Source: Siderastrea siderea (taxonomy: Eukaryota > Cnidaria > Anthozoa > Scleractinia > Rhizangiidae). Taken from it: a DNA stretch of 64,000 nucleotides. The translations under genes were made by a program, and so were the position numbers. Location: assembly GCA_964030785.1 (NCBI GenBank), contig OZ034978.1, positions 4,473,001-4,537,000 of the forward strand, written 5' to 3'. This document shows, one piece after another, positions 22,500 through 34,616 of the stretch (its first letter is position 1; the number at the start of each line of letters is the position of its first letter). The notes under the pieces were generated by a model that worked only from the letters and a program-made list of their open reading frames with translations, made no database searches and was not told where the DNA came from.

Positions 22500-23995
22500 T
22501 TGGGCTGATCATCGATCATCTTCTTTTTTTACCACTCACTCTTAAGTTTGAACCTTTTATCTGGTGTAATACTTTGTGACATGTCGTGACGTCACAAAGC
22601 AGCCATTTTGAATTTTGAGGCAGCCATCTTGAATCCCAAGCCTGCAGTCATACAGCTGACAATGACGACATCGAAAAACATACGAACTTGCTCTAAGAAA
22701 CATGCTTAATCAAAACAAGCACACGAAAGTAAAGGATTCTCTTCTTCTTACAAACTAAGGGGAAAAAACTGAAAAAAAGACTGAACTAAGACAGAAAATA
22801 GTCAAAATACACTTCATGAGTAGACGGTTGCTATAGAAACGTCAATCATCACAGATACGTCATTGACACAGGAAAATTTTGTCTGATAAATTTTAGAAAG
22901 AGTCACAAGATTTGGTGATTATTCGACTAGCCGTTTAATAGTTGTAATTCGTTAAAGTCAGCGCGGGCACAATGTGCCCCCCCCCCTGCCCAGGCTAAAT
23001 AGGGTTATACAAAAACTTACCCCCTGGAACAGGCTAGGAATCATTGATATACGACACAAAAAAACCCCAGTAGACTACAGACACCTTAGTTATTAGATAC
23101 ACCAGCGCCTAAAAATAACATGCACCTAAACATAAAGTGTCTCCGACATAGCCCGATGATACAGCGAAGTTCCTCTCTTAACAATACCTACAATCTCGCG
23201 AACATCAGGGAATCTTCACGAGAGCTCACGAAAATAACCACAAGAATGTGCTCAGGAATGCGCTTAACTCCATTACAATATCTCATGGTTGCGATAGCAA
23301 CTACGAGATAACAAAAATCATGGCTACTTTCATGGTAGGGAAACCGACATATTTGAAAATCAAATATTTCGTATTGTGGGAGCGAATCAGGACTTTTCCT
23401 GCAAATCTCATTTCCAGATCTCTTTTTGTTCTGAGGATGTGATAAGTGCGACAATATTGCAATGGGATATAGATTTTCATCGTTTTGGTCCGATTTACAG
23501 TATGTTAGCTTAATGATTTGAAGCCTAGGGTATCGATTCAACTGGTTAGATCTGAAATTGGGCGAGTAGACTGCGAGTATGTAGTCTCTAATTTTAGCAG
23601 TGGCGATTGTGGGGCGGGTGAAAAACACACACACGCGCGCACGAAATTTCGAGGGGCCGCGAAGTGAGGGGAACGCCGAAATACTATAATATACTTTTTT
23701 TCCAGTAATGGAGTGCATGTTTTAAACCCTCAGATGAATCAGGTAAGGAATGGTAATTGAGGGTATGTCTAATGATGACTAATTTGATTTTGTGCAGGTA
23801 ACAAACTCTAGGATACGTGCATCGTAATCATTACAGGCGCCAGTGCATAATGATTACCGCTTGAGTACGTGCATGGCAACGAGCGTGTCACAGCAAGTTT
23901 CAGTCATTTTGTAAATGGATACGACTCCACTCCTCTAATCCACTTCCTTCTGGATTGCAACTAAAACAACCTTCTTCGATATTTATAGCTTTCAG
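22500..23995. other. upstream flank of the second gene, copy A
   Basis: Includes CGTGACGTCACAAAGCAGCC near 22590, a C-run at about 22977-22987 and the dispersed repeat at 23280-23400. The 176-aa minus-strand frame at 23188-23718 lies in repeat sequence and is not supported as a gene. Confidence 0.35.
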
Positions 23996-24021
23996 AGGCC
24001 TAAGTGGACCAGTACTCGACA

Positions 24022-24292
24022 ATGAAACGTGCTGTCAGCTACGATAAGGTGTTCGTCTTCGAGGTACGTCTTCTCTTATTTGTTTTGGTGATTTGTTTTT
24101 CGCTGCCGCCGGATCTCCTTGCGGCGTCTCTCAACAATCCAAAAAACAATGAGCGCACAACTAACGAGGGTTACGTCTTCAACAACGTTTATAACTCGGG
24201 CCTGAGCACTTCGCATGCGCAGGAAAATCTCAAGTGGTTAAAAGCAGTTGAACAAAAACTGAACGAGGTACACTGGAAAGGCCCATCGAAAG
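24022..24292 (+). CDS. first coding exon of an unrecognised secreted or membrane protein gene, copy A
   Basis: I do not recognise the family. From ATG 24022 the exon encodes 90 aa and ends in phase 1 at a donor (AAAG|GTAAAA). Residues 1-10 are MKRAVSYDKV. A hydrophobic core LLLFVLVICFSL (about residues 18-29) is a likely signal peptide or signal anchor, followed by a polar segment with NVYNSGLSTSHAQENLKWLK and VEQKLNEVHWKG. The acceptor-like TATAGCTTTCAG ends at 23995, 26 bases before the ATG, suggesting a 5' UTR intron. The next exons were not found. The whole exon is conserved in copy B with 7 replacements and about 4 silent changes and no frame break, which supports it as coding. Confidence 0.6.
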
Positions 24293-25263
24293 GTAAAATA
24301 CACTGCTTAAAATCCTCCTGCATGGCCACAGTGCTGAATTTGCATTGTTTTCACTCTCGGAGTTTAGTACTTGAAAAATCTTCAGCTTATCTGGGTGGTG
24401 TGTGGGGGGGTAGGGGGGGGAAGGTTGGAGATGAGAAGGGTGGGAACCGCACGGAAAAGTGTTCAACAAATCTATGGGAGGCCGAAATACAGAGGGCAAG
24501 TAAAGAGGTATTTCCCAGATAGTGGAAAAGAAGGCAGACCCCCTCCTCCCACTCGCGCCCATCCTCTTCCCGTCACCTACAAGACACGCGTTTCGACAGC
24601 GACCTCTGTCATTGTCAGTTTATACAAAGTTCGTTACATTTGAATTTAATGAAACGTAAATACAATGTGTGTAGTCAAAACTATCAAAATACTAGATTAA
24701 AGGAAGTGCGGTTTCACGTGCAGCACTCCTCAAAAAGAGTAACATGTTGCAAATGTTGATTTAAAACAGGCTTTTCCCAACAGATGAACATTGCAACACC
24801 AAATTACAGTATACCTCTCTGTCAAATTTTCGCGAGACCAGTGTTCAGTGTTCTGCGTTTTCTAGAGACAAATGATAGAAAAAATCTAATGACTAGATTT
24901 CCTGAAAATATATCAATCCCATTATTTAATGCTGGTTTATTACCAGCCGTGTTGCCATGATAACAGTACTTACCCCAGTAAAACACATTTAAAAAATCTT
25001 TTCTAGTTGAACTTGCATCTTGCCAATTTTGGCCGCCCAACTGCCAGTGGTTTGAAAATAACGATAAATAACGCATAGGTATAAAGAAACTGTGTTTGAC
25101 CACTTTAAAAAGTGCTGACATGACATTTCTTAAGGCGAAGTGTTTTAGCAATTACTGGTCAAGAAAGAGCAATTCTGGTGTATTTTCTTATGCATACTCC
25201 ATGCATACAACAATGTAACACAGTTAAACACGTGGTTCTGCTCGGAATGGGACTGGCGCTTAG
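24293..25263. other. intron or flank after the second-gene exon, copy A
   Basis: A G-rich tract (24403-24420) is followed by plain sequence. A 109-aa minus-strand open frame (24822-25151) is kept in copy B with two base changes, but shows no motif. Confidence 0.35.
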
Positions 25264-25657
25264 TAAGGGGCTGTTTACATGGAGGGAGGAAGATACTAAC
25301 ATTTGGAAGATCCTAGAAGCCGAAACAACTATTCGTTTGGTTTACACGCAGAAATTTCGGTCGGAGTGGTCACCAAGTGGAGAGGGTAAGCAAGATGAAA
25401 TTGTCGGCCTTTAGCAGCTGAATGCCCGGCCGGGCCATGTCTGTTATTCTGTCCCTAATACTAGGATCTTCCGAGCGAAGGTAGTTTACATGGTGCTAGG
25501 ATCGTCCTAACACTCAGCTAGGAAGATCCTAGCTCTAGAAAGATCCTAGCGCTAGGGCTGTAACCTGAATACAGAAAACAGATGACACTGGGATGATCCG
25601 CCTTCTAGGATATTCCTAGCACTTAGATCTTCCTCCCATCGTGTAAACAGCCCCTTA
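25264..25657. mobile_element. MITE with about 28-bp inverted repeats, copy A
   Basis: The left end TAAGGGGCTGTTTACAT mirrors the right end GTAAACAGCCCCTTA, continuing through the GGGAGGAAGAT region. The interior has repeated TCCTAGC/GCTAGGA motifs. The GGGGCTGTTTACA terminus is reminiscent of PIF/Harbinger elements (inference). Copy B carries the same 394-bp element at 62494-62887. Confidence 0.7.
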
Positions 25658-26389
25658 TTCATGCACGGAATTCCAATTTGGCTCAAATTTAATGTCAGAC
25701 TTATCATGGTCTCTCTCAGTTTAGGTAGCATTGTACGTCTGCGCTTTTATCCTTAAACCACCACTACTGTCGCTAGGACGAAAAATTGCAGGCTGGTGAC
25801 CAATCCCCACTGTTCTGCTCTATTAAAAGGCTGATCTCGCCACTTCAGTGGGTTCGGTATAGAACATTTGTGCACACTCCTCCTCTATCAATTAACTGAA
25901 TAGGCAAAACGAAAATGCACCTATAAGAGTACCGTGCACTTTTTAGAGAAAAACGTTTTCTTTGCTAAGTGACGACTACACTAGTACTTGAGAAGTGTGG
26001 TTCCCAGAAGCAGCACTTCATCGTCGTTATCCCGTTTCAAGAGGCTGTGCTGTCTATTTGTTTGTTTTTTAGCATCATGGAAGCTAAACGCTACTTTTCT
26101 TGAAGCCAAATGTCAATGATTTACACTTAACTAGGAATAAACGTAGCCGTAAAAGCGTTCTGTCATCCTTTTGGAAAGCATTTTTACTGCTTATTTGAGG
26201 AAACATTTTGAAGGTCTGCAAAATCAAAATATAGCGTAAAGTAAAGTTACTGGAAACCGCATCGCTAAGCTAATAAACTGAAATCAACGTTGACTCTGAT
26301 CATGGATTAGCTCACACAGCTGGCTTTGAACCAACTTCGTTCCCAGGGTATCTCTTCTTCCCGTGCCCTGGAGCGAGAGAGAAACGGAA

Positions 26390-26940
26390 AGAAAATAATA
26401 ATAATAATAATAATAATGAATTTATAGAGCTCTATTTCTAGTGCTATCCAATAGCGCTTTACAATAATTTTAAAAATGCCACCAATGAAATTGATAAAAA
26501 CGTAAAGATATCTGAAACATGAGTAAAGTAAACTAACTAATAAAATAACCAAGCTGTAAAGATGAAAAAAACTAAGAATCATTAAAACCTTTAAATGAAA
26601 CTAACTAATTAACTAACTTAACTAACTAACTTAACTATTTAACTAAGTAACTAACTGACTAGCTAAACTATCTGAGTAACTAATTAACTGACTAACTAAT
26701 AGTCTAATTATAAAATTTGTTAAAAAGGTATGTCTTTATACAAGTCTTAAAATCTGATAGCGAGCCGCTCTCTCTTATATTATTCGGAAGAGAGTTCCAT
26801 AGGCTAGGTGCTACAAAAGTGAAGCACCTATGACCATAACTTACTAACTTGACAGATGGTACTTTCAGTAAGTTTTTGGAGGAGGATCGCAGAAAAGAGA
26901 CCCTGAGAACGAGTTTGGCTTTGAACAACCATGCTTTAGC
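26390..26940 (-). pseudogene. CR1/L2-like LINE 3' end, copy A
   Basis: The minus strand encodes SYGHRCFTFVAPSLWNSLPN and SDFKTCIKTYLFNKFYN, the end of a CR1/L2-class ORF2. A 3' UTR with TTAGTTAGT-type repeats follows, then GTAAAGCGCTATTGGATAG and an (ATT)n tail at 26396-26417, all typical of this class. Copy B begins the same element at 63625. Confidence 0.8.
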
Positions 26941-28290
26941 GCTTGTGCTGTTTCATCGGAATTGTCAAGGAACATGGTGGGACTGCAGGTAGTAAATTTA
27001 GGAACGCAGGATATTTAAAACAAACTGACGCTAATTACTGCTGCCCCTCCCCTTTCGCAGTGTTTTCTGAGCATTTCAAGGTTTTGTTCTTTTTGTCGCT
27101 ATAGGCGTGGAGAATACTTTATTTAAACGGAAGCTGAAACTGTAGAGGTGTGGTAATTTTGCGCATTCTTAACAAATCATTTAAAGGAAGGGCTATTACT
27201 TAACCCTACGTCTGTCAAAAAACCGAACGTGGCGTCCCAGAAAAAGAAAACGTTTAGAGTGCCTCTTTTCCAATAGGCTAATCAACAGTTCTTGTCGCCT
27301 TTGGGAGCAAAACTCTTTGTTCAACGAACAACGAACTCTGACAAAAGTCAGTTTCGCTTGCTTCTCTCATTTCAGTTCAGAGATAACTCGAGCTATCGTC
27401 AACTTCCTCTTCCGGTGACGGTTCGAGTTATCAAGATTCCAGCGCCGCTTTGGTAAGAACATTTGACACTTGATACAACTTGTCGAATGGTAGGTTCATT
27501 AAAACAATGGGAAAAATTAAACTTCCGAAGTTTTTAAGCACAATTATTTTTGGAAACGTATTATATATATATTTAGAAAATAAAAGCCTTATTTTTTTCT
27601 AGGCCATACAAGCTCCTCCCCTTGTAGCGCGGGTACGCGCTATTGCTTTGCAGACTTATTGGTGGGCCAGCGAGGAGCCTGCTCAAATAACCGTTGTGAC
27701 GGCTTAGCCTAAGGAGCTAAAGAGATGAGTTTGGCCTGCAAAACCGTACTTGTTTTAAGCCGGAATAATGGTGATGGTTAATGATAGTAGCGGAGAAATA
27801 AAATGCTATCTTTCACGGCTGCGATTTGTATAAACGGATACCGGAGCAGTAGCTCGTAGTAAGGAGTGATTCAAGTTCTTAATTTATGGCACACACCAAA
27901 AGTTCGACAAATTCCTATTACCTTGCAGCACTATGATTCTTCTGGTCTGTTGCTTTGACTTTCTCTGGCAGAAAAATACAGAAATAACATTACTGTGGCT
28001 GCGATGCTTTAATTCTCTTGTTATCGAGGGTGCTATAATGAAACCTTTTGTGGTTGCCCATGGGATAAGAACATAGCGAGTGTAACTGTATTTGAATGCC
28101 GACACACCATATTGTTATTTAGAGCAAGAACTACTAGCGCCAATCCCATTCTGAGCAAAACCATGTTGTGTTACATTATCACAGACGTGTGAATTGTATC
28201 AGAAAATAAGACACTGCGCTATGCCAGCCCCTCTTTAACCAATGAAGTCGAGATTATGAAGGGAAAATGGGCCTGGAACTGATATGTGCT
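26941..28290. other. intergenic sequence
   Basis: No supported gene. A short inverted pair (GATAACTCGAG near 27380 and TTCGAGTTATC near 27421) suggests a decayed foldback element. Confidence 0.3.
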
Positions 28291-28298
28291 GGTTGCGG

Positions 28299-28462
28299 TC
28301 GATACGTAGATGTCTATGGAGTCAGTGAATTCGTGAATTCTCTTAGCGTTCAAGTTTATATCGCTTGAGCAAGTTACCAAAATTTGGTGGTGGTCTTAAA
28401 GTGAAACCTCGCAAAGCGAGTGCCTTCAGGTTTTTTCTGTCCATAACCTTGTTCATCTCTGT
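28299..28462 (+). repeat. dispersed repeat family 1, first member
   Basis: From TCGATACGTAGATGTC to CTGTCCATAACCTTG this resembles 29851-30003 in the same direction, at roughly three quarters identity. Confidence 0.55.
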
Positions 28463-28521
28463 CAAAGTGACGTCATGTGAAAAGAGACCAGCAACTTAAG
28501 TAGGGTCCACCTATACAGAAA

Positions 28522-28645
28522 CTTTGGCGTGGCGCAGTGGGGTAGGCGGCCGCCTGCTAACCTGGTGAATGTGGGTCGGAGTCCCCAAAGGAGTATTTCA
28601 TTTTCCCTTTTTTTTTCTGTTCAACGACTTGAGGACGTTGCCTCC
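28522..28645 (+). mobile_element. tRNA-derived SINE or tRNA pseudogene
   Basis: Box A-like TGGCGCAGTGG at 28530-28540 and box B-like GGTCGGAGTCC at 28574-28584 are 44 bases apart, as in a tRNA. CTTTGG at 28522 can pair with CCAAAG at 28585-28590. The T arm and anticodon stem pair poorly (loop near CTGCTAA), so it is not a functional tRNA. The T-rich tail region TTTCTGTTCAACGACTTGA resembles 30000-30020. Confidence 0.4.
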
Positions 28646-29850
28646 TTTTGTTACTGCGCATACGTTCTGCGCATCTCGGGATATTCGGGTTTCTTAAGGA
28701 ATTTGCCCCCTAATACAACAATATTTTTGCGCAGTTTATGACTATATGGAGAACGCAGATCTTAACAAAGGCTATCAGAATCCAACAAGAAAATTGGGGG
28801 GTAACTTAACGCATTTTTCAGAGATAATTGAGCTTAAATTTGGAGAGACATTCTTTGTATTTTTAACGCTGTTTTAGAATTATGAAAAATGCATGGTTAC
28901 CCACATTTTTCTTTGTTGATTCCAGTAACCCTTGCTAAGATCTACTTTTTCCCCATAGTCATAACCTTTGCAAAAATACATCTGTATTAGGAGGCACCGT
29001 CCTTAAAAACATTAAAAATGCAAAAAACATACGTGTTGAGAAGTAAAAGTTACCAGCAAAAAAAAAGTACATTCAAACCTTATTCTCAAAAATGAAAATA
29101 TAAAATTCTAAATTCTAATTAAAATTAATTCTTCAAAAGTGGACATAAGGTTAATTCTTTTCATGGCACATGTAGTTACTCACGTTGTACCATGTTGCAA
29201 GTTACTGTCACGCACGTTTGAATGTTATTGAAAGTGCAGTCACGCACGCCTCGCTTGCTTTGTCCTCAAGACGAACCAACACTTTGTTGGTTCTGCACGC
29301 ATTGCCGGCCTATGTTGAACTGACGAAGTCGGCATTATGTTCAAAAGAACGTGAAAGACGTGGATTCTCAGTGGATTCTGTCAAGTCAAGAAGGTGAAGC
29401 ACTGATCGGTTATTTTGTTTCATTTTTTTCCCTAGTAATATTGTAGGCCTTTAGTTCTCTTTGCACACGTCGTGCGTTTTTACATAAGGAACACTGAACA
29501 TTCGTCATTACATGACCACAGCTAGTTGAAATCTCTCAGAATCGCACATGTTTTTTGTGCGGGGTTTTTTCTACGACAAATTTTGTTGTAAATCGCCTCG
29601 TTCGGCACAGCATGTAAGTAGTTTCGCTCTTTGTTGCCTTTCTTTGGTTATCTTTATATTTATTTGTCATTTCTTTCTATTTTCTGTTTGGTTTTCACAG
29701 TTTGAATCCAGTTTGTAATCGCTACATCGAATCATCGCAAGTGTCGGTTAACCTGAATTAAAGTGAATGACTGTTGAATTTACGCGTTGAATTACTGTGC
29801 CGCCCGTACAGATTCTCTGCGTAGACTTGGAACCGATACGTGTCGCCCGT

Positions 29851-30026
29851 ATCGATACGTGGATGTCCATGGAATCAGTGGATTCGTGAACTCGCTCGGC
29901 GTCCAAGTTTAATCGCTTGAGTTCGCAGAATTCGGCGCGGTTCCAAAGTGAAACCGAGCAGAGCAAATGGCTGCAAGATTTTTATCTGTCCACAACCTTG
30001 CTTTTTGCTGTTTAACGACTTGAAGA
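29851..30026 (+). repeat. dispersed repeat family 1, second member
   Basis: Partner of 28299-28462, with an added tail (TTTAACGACTTGAAGAC) related to the sequence downstream of the SINE-like unit. Confidence 0.55.
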
Positions 30027-30373
30027 CATCAACAACATTCATTATGCAAGACACGAGTTTGAGAGTCTGAAAGCTCAAAACTCCCGTGCTGCATACTAAA
30101 CTAGCCACCTTCACACATTCTGCATAATTAATAAGCTGTGTTCACACACTGCCATTCTAGAGCTCGGGAGTAAATGACATCATTGTGTCCTCTCTGGGGT
30201 AATAATGGCGCATCATTAAATCGGAAAATTGCAGTTTAAATAAACAGTCTTATTCTCACAATTAACGCTTAAAATTTCGCTTGGGGAGTGTTCAGTTAAC
30301 ATAGTTTCAAAATCCGAAGAAAAAACGAGTGATTTTTTGATCGTAGTACCACTTTAAGGGACTGGAAAAATTG

Positions 30374-30560
30374 TGATTTCATGCTTTATAACATATAAGT
30401 GAAAGGAGTAGATGATAACCTAGCAGAAATAAACAGATAAATAAATAAAAAAACAAGTCCCATTTTCTACGATTTAAAGAGCCAATAGACGTAGTTCAGT
30501 ATGGCTCATTGATAAACAATTCTTCTGTGGAAAGTTGCTAAACTTTTCATTTATGGGGCC
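30374..30560 (+). repeat. dispersed repeat family 2, first member
   Basis: From TTCATGCTTTATAACATA to GAAAGTTGC-AAACTT it parallels 33617-33740, including the run of T/A before AACAATTC or AATAATTC. Confidence 0.5.
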
Positions 30561-32830
30561 CCACTCAGTATAGATTCTGTTCTTGCCAACGGCGCTCCGG
30601 AAAACAATTGTAGAAAAAAAAAAAAAAAGGATCTGTCAATGCTGGAAGTAAAATGGCTACACGAAGTGTCGGTTTATTGTTTAAACAATATTTACGTGAA
30701 TTACCTTTTCATATCGATTGAAAAATGACCTACACTAACAACAACGAACATAATCTAGGTGGGGCCATGAAAGGCCGCACCAAAAGCTAACAAACTAAAG
30801 GCAAAAGACAGAAAAAGCGTGCAGCCAGGCCGGTTGTACGGGGAGGCGGATGGTAAAATTTCAACTGAACCCGTGAAGCTCTAGAGGAAAAGAGACCGGA
30901 ATTGAATGAGCGAGCTCTTTTATACCAAGTAAACTGATAGTCTAGGCCTGACGAGCATGTGGTCCTATTGTCTGGATCGATGGCGCCGCATAAATCAGCT
31001 TATGGTCGATTATGCTAATACATAATCTCTGTTTTGTGTAATTAGTTATATATCGGAGTTTTACCAATATATTCGCGTTAAATACAGTAAGTATAACTCA
31101 GAGCTCAATTTACCTGTCTTGAAAACTGGGTGGCTAACTGTCCTCTTCTCAGCCGATGACGTAAGCGTTTCACGTCTAATCCATCAACACATATCTTTAA
31201 GATAAGGAATCGGTAAGAGCTTTTCTTTCTCTTAGTTGCTTTTTATTTACTTTTCAGGCTTTTCGTTTTGTTTGGGTTTCTTGTGTTTTATGGTTGAATT
31301 GCAGGGTGTAAAATCACGAAGGTTATTATGCGATGCTGCCACGACCAATCTTTTTTGTCGTAAGAAAACGTGCCCGGTTTATTCCAATTCGTCGTTAGTT
31401 TTTAATTAGGAAACAGGTTTAACATTTTTAGCAGTGAATCAATAAGCAATATTTGTGGCTCGTTTTACAAGGATCTTACCTAGTTGTCTCCACTGTACCC
31501 CAACTGACTTCTGTTTTTGCTTATTTCGCACATCGTTGAAGTTTTGTTTCTTAGATCTTGTATGTGACTCAAATACGACGCGAAAATTTTGCGGGCGAAC
31601 CGAAAGTCCGCAAAAATATAACGGTTGGGATACTTCCTCTATATTTGTTTATCATTTGTTTATCGTCAGTTTCACTATGAAGAATTGTGTACCACTTATG
31701 ACTTACATCCTCCCTGAATTTGAAAACTATTCATATATTGACGACATGGTCGTTTTCCATTCAAAGGATGCAATTAAACTCTAAAGGCCGTATGTGTTTT
31801 ATTCGAACTAGATGCATTGACCTCTACAGATTAGAGAACTCAGCAATAACATTTTAGTTGTCGATCATAAAACACCGATCATAAAACGTTATCAACAACG
31901 AAAATGCCCGTGTATAAAAAAAAAAAAGCAACAGATAACCATGTATAGAGTTCACGAGTATCCAACCGTTCGTTTTGGCGAACTGATGTTATGTGTTCGA
32001 AAGGCTTAATAGGCTAAGATTCGGATTTCTCTGAGATAAAAACTGGAGTTTTCTTTAGCGAAATGCCACCTTGAACTTGTGCCAATTTATGTGGGCGGAT
32101 CTTCTATCTGAGTCGATAGGCAAAAATTCCGAAAAACCAATTAGTTTTATAAGGCGCGCCTTATAAGGCGTGAGTTGATCTATTATGCGACAATAATGAA
32201 TAACCAATTCTCTTCGTGTTCCTGTGGGATTTGACTGTAATTATTTACCCCATAAAAAAAGCCTAACGCGTCAAAAAGTGATGTAGTCGGACAGGAAAAG
32301 CACAGGAAAAAAGAAAACAGTAAAGCTGTTGTTATAATAATTGTCCATAACAGATAATTTGAAGGTGTACAACTTAATTTGAGCTAGAGCAAACTTTTCA
32401 ACTTTGCAATGACAGGTGAATCCTTTTTGTATAAAAATTGTAAGTGGATGTTATTGCAAACACGGGAATGTAATATTAATTTTCGGGAGTTTGCACTCAA
32501 AAGCAGAATCACTTTCACAACAGCCCTAAATACAAGCGCCTTTGCGGTCTTACAACTGGAATAATGACATAAGTCGATATATTAAGGTTTCCATAAGCTT
32601 TTTTTAATTCAACTTAATTACCTGTTGCATTAACATAATAAAAGAATGACGCACCAAATTTGGGGAAGCTACAACGACGTTTTGTTAAAAAAAGCGTCCT
32701 CCTTATGAATTCCTGGCAAGGAAAGTTTTCCCAAACAGAAAACGAAAATAAAGGGATAAAAATTTATTAATAAGCGACTATTGTATCTCTCAAAAGGAAA
32801 AAAAAATAAGAAAAGTGTTGTATCTGTAGT
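30561..32830. other. intergenic sequence
   Basis: No supported gene. There is a poly-A run at 30615-30628 and a perfect 20-base palindrome at 32147-32166 (TTATAAGGCG and its complement). The 109-aa frame at 31455 shows no recognisable motif. Confidence 0.3.
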
Positions 32831-32837
32831 TTACTAC

Positions 32838-33310
32838 CTTATTATAGGAAATAAACGTTCCATGAAATTAACCCGAACTGTAAAAATTCGCATTAAATTA
32901 AGTCGCGTTAACTTATGTGAGCGTGAATTTCCACGTTGTTCATTAAGTGGAGCGTTAATTTCCACGACCTTAATTTCCATCATGTTATTCCCATATTCTG
33001 GATCCAGTCCAGGCATCCTTGACACCTACAAAACAATAGCTTTCCTACATTAAGGCAGAATTTTCAGCACGTTGTCTGTAAAGAAATTGCCTCACAAACA
33101 TGTAGATCTGTTTTGTTCGGAATTTTCAATTCAGCCATGAAATAAATTTGTTCCAGCTGAGACTACAAACTGGGCTTCTTTGTGTTAATCGCGTTTATTT
33201 CCCTCATTTTGAAATTTTACCCTCTCTTTCGCGTTAATTTCCTTTACTGGGGAGTAATTTTCTCTTCAATTCGCGTTAATTTAAGTCGCGTTAATTTCCC
33301 ATAATAACTA
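32838..33310. mobile_element. candidate MITE of about 470 bp
   Basis: The left end TTATTATAGGAAAT mirrors the right end (ATTTCCCATAATAA). Multiple GCGTTAATTT and AAATTAAGTCGCG motifs lie inside near both ends. Confidence 0.5.
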
Positions 33311-33616
33311 AAACAGAGCAGGCTTTTGCATGTCTGCAAGTATACTTGCGCTTCTACGTGTAAAATTCACACCTATGACAATGTGACCCTTTTTTATCTA
33401 TCGAAGAAAATCTTTCCTTTCATTTTGAGCAATTTTGAGTTAGTTTTACGAATTGACGTTTGCAGAATAATTTTTCATACAAGGTAAAAATGATGAAAGT
33501 AAAATGCGTAAACAAGGAACTTCTGAAAATCTTCATGCGGTCGTATAATTAGGATAGTGATGACAGTTTTTAAGACAGTAGTACGTAAACACCAGTTTGT
33601 AAGAAAGAATTTTTGA

Positions 33617-33755
33617 GTTCATGCTTTATAACATGTAAGAGAAAAAAAACAACTTCTTTTTTCCACGTCTAAAAGAACTAAACGCTGTTCAGCGCAGTTC
33701 ATTAATAAATAATTCGTTAGAGGAAAGTTGCCAAACTTGCCTGTGGAACCGAGTT
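33617..33755 (+). repeat. dispersed repeat family 2, second member
   Basis: Partner of 30374-30560. Confidence 0.5.
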
Positions 33756-33971
33756 TATATTAGGGACCGTCGGCATATTCACAAGTCCTCCATAACGCCC
33801 ACACGGAATTGCGCGCTCCCGTGATTTTGTAAGGGCGGCGGTGATTTTAGTCGCTACGACTGAATTTATAGGCGTACAAGGCAATGCATTTGGGACAATG
33901 CCTCTACCATGCACGTTTATTTGGAGGAATTCGAAAAATGGTGACGCGACCGATTGATGTACATGTTGTAG

Positions 33972-34049
33972 TTCAATTTTATCCTTGGTTCAATTTTTAT
34001 TGAATATAAAACAAAAGAAAATAAAAATTGAACCAAGGATAAAATTGGA
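33972..34049. repeat. near-perfect hairpin
   Basis: The arms 33972-34000 and 34021-34049 are reverse complements over 29 bases with one mismatch (core TTATCCTTGGTTCAATTTTT), around a 20-base A-rich loop. It is probably the end of a foldback element. Confidence 0.75.
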
Positions 34050-34616
34050 CCACAACCTACACAACAATTTCAAGAGGGTTTTGGACATTATAAGGATCAA
34101 AATGGGTCATTTAAAAGGTGAAAACAATGAGAAAGTTCTGGAAGTCTTGATTCAAATGAACTGGACTTTGAAGGACTCATAGCTGCTCAAAGGAACGAAT
34201 TAGTTGTTCCAGGCAGAATGTAGGGAATATAACTGGGGCACATATTTGGGACCTGGAGTTCCTGAGGCTTTTTGTAGCCTTTTCTGGATAAAACTGGAAA
34301 CACGTTTGTTTGTTTGTTCCTTTGTTTGTTTGCCCGTGTATTTGAAACATCTGTCACTGTCCTCGCAAAGAATGTACCAATTCATCCATTTGAAAGCTAT
34401 AGCTCTTATACAAAGGGGGAAAAACGCTATAAGCTACACTAGGTTAATTTTGTCAAATCAAAACATTTTAGCGGTGAAAACAAACTTATTCTTGTATAAC
34501 TGATGCCTAAGACTTGATTTACAATAGAAACATACGCCAATTATTGCCAGCTATTTTATTTTATTTATTTTTATTTCGCGTACTTCTTTCGTGTTAATTA
34601 AACACTGCCTACCAAG

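Noticed and set aside
22150..22512. 120-aa minus-strand frame kept in both copies (59379-59741)
   Set aside because: It lies in a GGAGCCC-rich degenerate repeat, its differences are radical replacements, and it has no recognisable domain.
23188..23718. 176-aa minus-strand frame (174 aa at 60342-60866)
   Set aside because: It overlaps a dispersed repeat that recurs at 21770-21890. No motif, and its start differs between the copies.
28522..28594. functional tRNA-Ser-like gene
   Set aside because: T-arm and anticodon-arm pairing is poor; a SINE or pseudogene is more likely.
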